Assembly: GCA_030625465.1 (NCBI GenBank)
Contig: DAOUQS010000005.1
Location: 1 to 25,835, forward strand
Direction of reading: 5' to 3'
From: Amylibacter sp.
GTDB lineage: Bacteria > Pseudomonadota > Alphaproteobacteria > Rhodobacterales > Rhodobacteraceae
DNA: 25,835 bases
The notes beneath the pieces are model-generated. The model worked only from the letters and a program-made list of their open reading frames with translations, did no database searches and was not told the origin of the DNA. Below, in pieces: positions 23,130 to 25,835 of the stretch; within the stretch, counting starts at the first letter, position 1; each line of letters opens with the position of its first letter. The translations under genes were made by a program, and so were the position numbers.

Positions 23130-25456
23130 GCACGATTGTAAATCTGGACGACAGCGTCCCGAACGTTAATTACCGCCAAGTAGGCAAACCTTTACCCCGT
23201 ACCGATGCTGCCGGCAAAGTATTTGGCAAAACGCCCTATGCCGGTGACTACCAGATGCCGGGGATGTTGCATATGCGGGTTGTGCGGGCCGATATCGCCA
23301 GCGCAGAATTGACACATCTTGACGTTGAAAAGGCCCGTGCGCTTGCCGGTGTGGTGGAAATTATCACCGCTGCTGACCTGCCAGACCGCATGGCTGCAAC
23401 CGACATTCCCGGCCAGACCGGGCAAAAACGCATGGACACCGATCAGCAGGTTCTGGTGCGCAAGCGGGTCAAGTATTTTGGTGAACCCATCGCACTGATT
23501 GCCGCTGAAACGCCTGACATTGCCAACCGCGCCGCCGAGTTGGTCGCGTTCACGCTTAAGCCTATCCCCGGAGTTTATGACCCTATTGAGGCGATGAAAC
23601 CCGGTGCGCCGATTGTGCAGGGCAAAGACAATGTCGTAGCGACGCACAAGATCAAAAAAGGCGATGCTGCCGCAGGGCTGGCTGCCGCTGATATTGTGAT
23701 TGAGAACACTTACAAGACTCCGTTTCAGGAACACGCCTTTCTAGAGCCCGAAGTCGGCCTTGCATGGATTGATGAAAACGAAGTGATCAACATCCGTGTC
23801 TGCACGCAGGTGATTGAGCATTTCCGTGCTATCGCTGATGCGGTGGGCGTGCCCCACAACAAAGTGCGCATTCGCGGTGCTCTGGTCGGTGGCGGCTTTG
23901 GTGGCAAAGAAGATGTCACAGTTGAAATTTATCTGGCGCTGATGGCAAAACGGACATTACGTCCCGTGCGGCTGGAATACACCCGCGAGGATTCGCTGGT
24001 CGGTCACGGTAAACGCCACCCCTTTACGTTAACCTATAAAACCGGCCTGACCAAAGACGGAAAAATCTGTGGTTTGGATGTACAAATCATTGCAGATTCA
24101 GGCGCTTATGTGTTTCTTAGCCCCTATGTTCTACTTTACGGGGCAGTCAATGCGCCGGGGCCATATAAGGTTGAAAACCTGAATGTATTTGCACAGGCTG
24201 TGGCAACCAACAACATGTTCACCAGCGCCTTTCGCGGGTTTGGCGGCATGCAATCATGTGCTGCCTATGAACAGCAGATGGATGAATGTGCCAAAGCACT
24301 GGGTATGGACCGTATTGAATTCCGTCGGCTGAATTACCTGAATACAGGCGATGAAATCTCAACCGGATTTGTGCCACCCAGTGCGATCTGGACCGAAAAA
24401 TGTGTTGATCTGGCATGGAAAAACCTTGGCGGTGAGCTGGCCTTGAAAAAGGACGGTCCTATCAAGATCGGGCGCGGTGTTGCGGCCTATCAGCAAAGCT
24501 ATGGTCGCCTGACTTTCTTGCATGATACATCCGAGGCATGGGTTGGGGTCGAGATTGATGGCACCGTAATTGTGCGCTCTGGCGTGACCGATATTGGGGC
24601 GGGGCAAGTTTCGGCGTTGGGCCAGATCGCGGTTGAAATTCTGGGGGTCAGCCTTGAAGATGTGATCATCTATAATAGCGATTCTGCCGTGACACCTCTG
24701 GCAGGAACAACCACTGCAACGCGTGCGCTTTATATGACCGGAAATGCCACAAAAATGGCCGCCGAAGCGGTGCGGAAGCGGCTGGTCGCCCGCGCCGCAA
24801 AGTCTTTTGGCGTAGAACCCGATGTGGTTGATCTGGGGGGAAGCAGGGCGTTTGTGATCGATAATCCGGAAACATCCATGGAATTTATTGATTTAGTAAA
24901 ACTTTGTGCATCCGATGGTATTCACCGCTCTGAATTGGTAAATTTCAAGGCACCATTCTCGGACTATCTGGACCCGGAAACAGGACAAGGTCAGGCCCAT
25001 CCTGACTATGTTTACGGTGCCCACGCAATCGAGGTTTCGGTTGATACGGACACCGGCGAAGTGCGGGTTCTGCGCTCGGTTGCAGTGCATGATATTGGTC
25101 AATGCATAAACCGTGCAGCTGTGGAAGGTCAGATCGAAGGCGGCACCCAGAATGGTCAAGGTTTCGCGCTTAGCGAAGAAATGCTTTATGAAGAAGGTAA
25201 ATTGGTGACCCCTTCGTTCAGTGAATACCTGATGCCGACGTCAATGGATATGCCACGGGTCGAAATCAGTTTGCTTGAATCGCGTAGCGGACTTGGACCC
25301 TTTGGCGCCAAAGGAATTGGAGAACCGGCAATTTCACCTGTTGCACCTGCTATTGCCAACGCAATTGCCGATGCCATCGGAGTACGCGTATTCGAAATGC
25401 CAATAACGCCCGAGAGGGTAGTGAATGCTTTGAAAGGTGCTGTCGGACAAATGTAG
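23126..25456 (+). CDS. Molybdenum hydroxylase molybdopterin-binding (large) subunit, xanthine dehydrogenase family
   Basis: This 776-residue catalytic subunit hydroxylates a carbon next to a ring nitrogen or an aldehyde carbon, taking oxygen from water. The start at 23126 is coupled to the small-subunit stop and has GGAGAG upstream; the frame is open to 23045 but that part only shadows the small subunit. Cofactor motifs are GGGFGGKED (255-263) and AFRGFGGMQ (368-376), with QEHAFLEPE near 201-209. The catalytic glutamate is Glu733 in GAKGIGEPA. The CO-dehydrogenase active-site loop with its Cys (VAYRCSFR) is absent, so this is not a form I CO dehydrogenase in spite of the Cox-like subunit layout. 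No XdhC/MocA-type maturation gene is visible. The substrate is unknown; pairing with HyuAB suggests a cyclic imine or N-heterocycle converted to a lactam. Confidence 0.92.
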   Translation: MSTIVNLDDSVPNVNYRQVGKPLPRTDAAGKVFGKTPYAGDYQMPGMLHMRVVRADIASAELTHLDVEKARALAGVVEIITAADLPDRMAATDIPGQTGQKRMDTDQQVLVRKRVKYFGEPIALIAAETPDIANRAAELVAFTLKPIPGVYDPIEAMKPGAPIVQGKDNVVATHKIKKGDAAAGLAAADIVIENTYKTPFQEHAFLEPEVGLAWIDENEVINIRVCTQVIEHFRAIADAVGVPHNKVRIRGALVGGGFGGKEDVTVEIYLALMAKRTLRPVRLEYTREDSLVGHGKRHPFTLTYKTGLTKDGKICGLDVQIIADSGAYVFLSPYVLLYGAVNAPGPYKVENLNVFAQAVATNNMFTSAFRGFGGMQSCAAYEQQMDECAKALGMDRIEFRRLNYLNTGDEISTGFVPPSAIWTEKCVDLAWKNLGGELALKKDGPIKIGRGVAAYQQSYGRLTFLHDTSEAWVGVEIDGTVIVRSGVTDIGAGQVSALGQIAVEILGVSLEDVIIYNSDSAVTPLAGTTTATRALYMTGNATKMAAEAVRKRLVARAAKSFGVEPDVVDLGGSRAFVIDNPETSMEFIDLVKLCASDGIHRSELVNFKAPFSDYLDPETGQGQAHPDYVYGAHAIEVSVDTDTGEVRVLRSVAVHDIGQCINRAAVEGQIEGGTQNGQGFALSEEMLYEEGKLVTPSFSEYLMPTSMDMPRVEISLLESRSGLGPFGAKGIGEPAISPVAPAIANAIADAIGVRVFEMPITPERVVNALKGAVGQM

Positions 25457-25467
25457 ACTAGTGGATT

Positions 25468-25486
25468 GGTTCCAACAATTGGAACC
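25468..25486 (+). terminator. Hairpin after the catabolic operon
   Basis: GGTTCCAA (25468-25475) and TTGGAACC (25479-25486) form a perfect 8-bp stem with loop CAA, 11 bases after the large-subunit stop codon. No T-run follows, so it may be a weak or factor-assisted terminator or simply a stem that protects the mRNA end. It lies outside the probable insertion-sequence end at 25525. Confidence 0.45.
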
Positions 25487-25562
25487 CGCGATTTCGTGCG
25501 GCGATAATTTCGTCTGGGCCAACTTGGACCTGTCCCGCTTTAGTGCCGCTCCATGAACTCAT

Positions 25563-25689
25563 TTAAGCGGCAATCCCTTCGAAAGCCAAGGGACTTTTCC
25601 AGCCTAGAGCAGAATGTCTGCGGGGCAATCCGCAGTCGTTTGCACATTGGCTCGACCCCAAAATCAACACAGTGATCTTCAATGAAAGT
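25563..25689 (-). pseudogene. IS3-family transposase OrfB, internally deleted
   Basis: The N-terminal piece (about 25612-25689) reads [20 protein letters not shown] then IAPQTF, matching the conserved start of IS3 OrfB (F-I-D-x-H-x-x-x-Y-G-V-E-P-I-C-R, then IAPSTY). The C-terminal piece (25563-25604) reads GWKSPLAFEGIAA and a stop, matching the conserved end of OrfB. The two lie in different frames and are joined near 25605-25611, so roughly the whole DDE catalytic core has been deleted. The protein cannot be functional. Confidence 0.75.
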
Positions 25690-25835
25690 TACCGCTTGCG
25701 AAACGGGCGGTCGAGCTCCGCCTGCGCAAAATATGCAGACGCCTTCTTCAGGATCTCATTGGCCTGGCGTAGTTCACGAACTTCACGCTCAAGGACTTTG
25801 ATCCGTGCCTTCTCTTCGCTCGTCGGCCCTGTGCG
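25689..25835 (-). CDS. IS3-family transposase OrfA, C-terminal part
   Basis: The last 48 residues of OrfA are visible; the start lies beyond the window. The sequence [20 protein letters not shown] followed by [19 protein letters not shown] is the leucine-zipper end typical of IS3-family OrfA. The usual A-rich frameshift site in this region reads CTGAAGAAGGCG here. OrfA would bind the IS ends, but with OrfB deleted the element cannot move on its own. It may or may not be intact upstream. Confidence 0.8.
   Translation of the reverse strand, partial: RTGPTSEEKARIKVLEREVRELRQANEILKKASAYFAQAELDRPFRKR

Larger units (their letters stand above)
25525..25835 (-). mobile_element. IS3-family insertion sequence remnant (internally deleted, runs off window)
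   Basis: The minus strand carries the end of an IS3-type OrfA, the beginning of OrfB in the -1 frame, and then directly the last codons of OrfB, so most of the integrase core is missing. The probable right terminal repeat begins TGGACCTGTCCC at 25525, 38 bases after the OrfB stop; this resembles IS3-family ends, which begin with TG, but the other end is outside the window, so the repeat is not confirmed. The remnant lies about 70 bases after the catabolic operon. Confidence 0.72.

Noticed and set aside
23126..25456. Carbon monoxide dehydrogenase large subunit
   Set aside because: The three-subunit layout is Cox-like, but the CO dehydrogenase active-site loop with its essential cysteine is absent and AFRGFGG is present at the corresponding place, and no other cox genes are seen.
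25462..25490. The TGGATTGGTTCC stretch as the insertion-sequence end
   Set aside because: It also begins with TG, but TGGACCTGTCCC at 25525 looks more like an IS3-family end and lies at a more usual distance from the OrfB stop; the dyad here is better read as an operon-end hairpin.

Overview
The window looks like a chromosomal stretch from an alphaproteobacterium, most likely of the Roseobacter/Rhodobacterales type. This rests on protein character (polyamine and omega-amino-acid catabolism, HyuAB-type lactamases, molybdenum hydroxylases), the dense operons with TGATG/ATGA overlaps, and moderate GC. No rRNA, tRNA, CRISPR array or phage gene was seen. The assignment is by family resemblance, not by a database match.

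Layout. (A) 1-4154, plus strand: the 3' end of an ABC uptake operon. It holds a truncated MalG-type permease, a two-helix small membrane protein, two different MalK-type ATPases and a fused DhaK-DhaL dihydroxyacetone-kinase family enzyme, closed by a 17-bp perfect hairpin. It looks like import of a small polyol or ketose followed by phosphorylation. (B) 4215-5240, minus strand: a lone secreted DUF1254/DUF1214 protein in visibly AT-richer DNA. (C) 5409-12256, minus strand: one polyamine operon, reading ATPase, two permeases and binding protein (potABCD order), then a class III aminotransferase and a PuuC-like aldehyde dehydrogenase. This is import of putrescine or a related polyamine and its oxidation through an aminoaldehyde to an amino acid. 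(D) 12358-14331, plus strand: two regulators, a LuxR-type HTH protein divergent from the polyamine operon and a LysR-type regulator. (E) 14458-25456, plus strand: an eight-gene operon of class III aminotransferase, HyuA, HyuB, SDR, aldehyde dehydrogenase, and the FAD, 2Fe-2S and molybdopterin subunits of a xanthine-dehydrogenase-family hydroxylase. (F) 25525-25835, minus strand: an internally deleted IS3-family remnant that runs off the window.

How the genes may work together. Region E is the most interesting part. A molybdenum hydroxylase can turn a cyclic imine or N-heterocycle into a lactam, HyuAB can open a lactam using ATP, an omega-aminotransferase can convert the resulting amino acid to a semialdehyde, and an aldehyde dehydrogenase can oxidise that to a dicarboxylate. 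Region C next door would produce 4-aminobutanal, which cyclises spontaneously to 1-pyrroline. A lactam route for cyclised polyamine aldehydes is therefore a coherent but untested hypothesis. The individual enzyme families are clear; the substrate is inferred.
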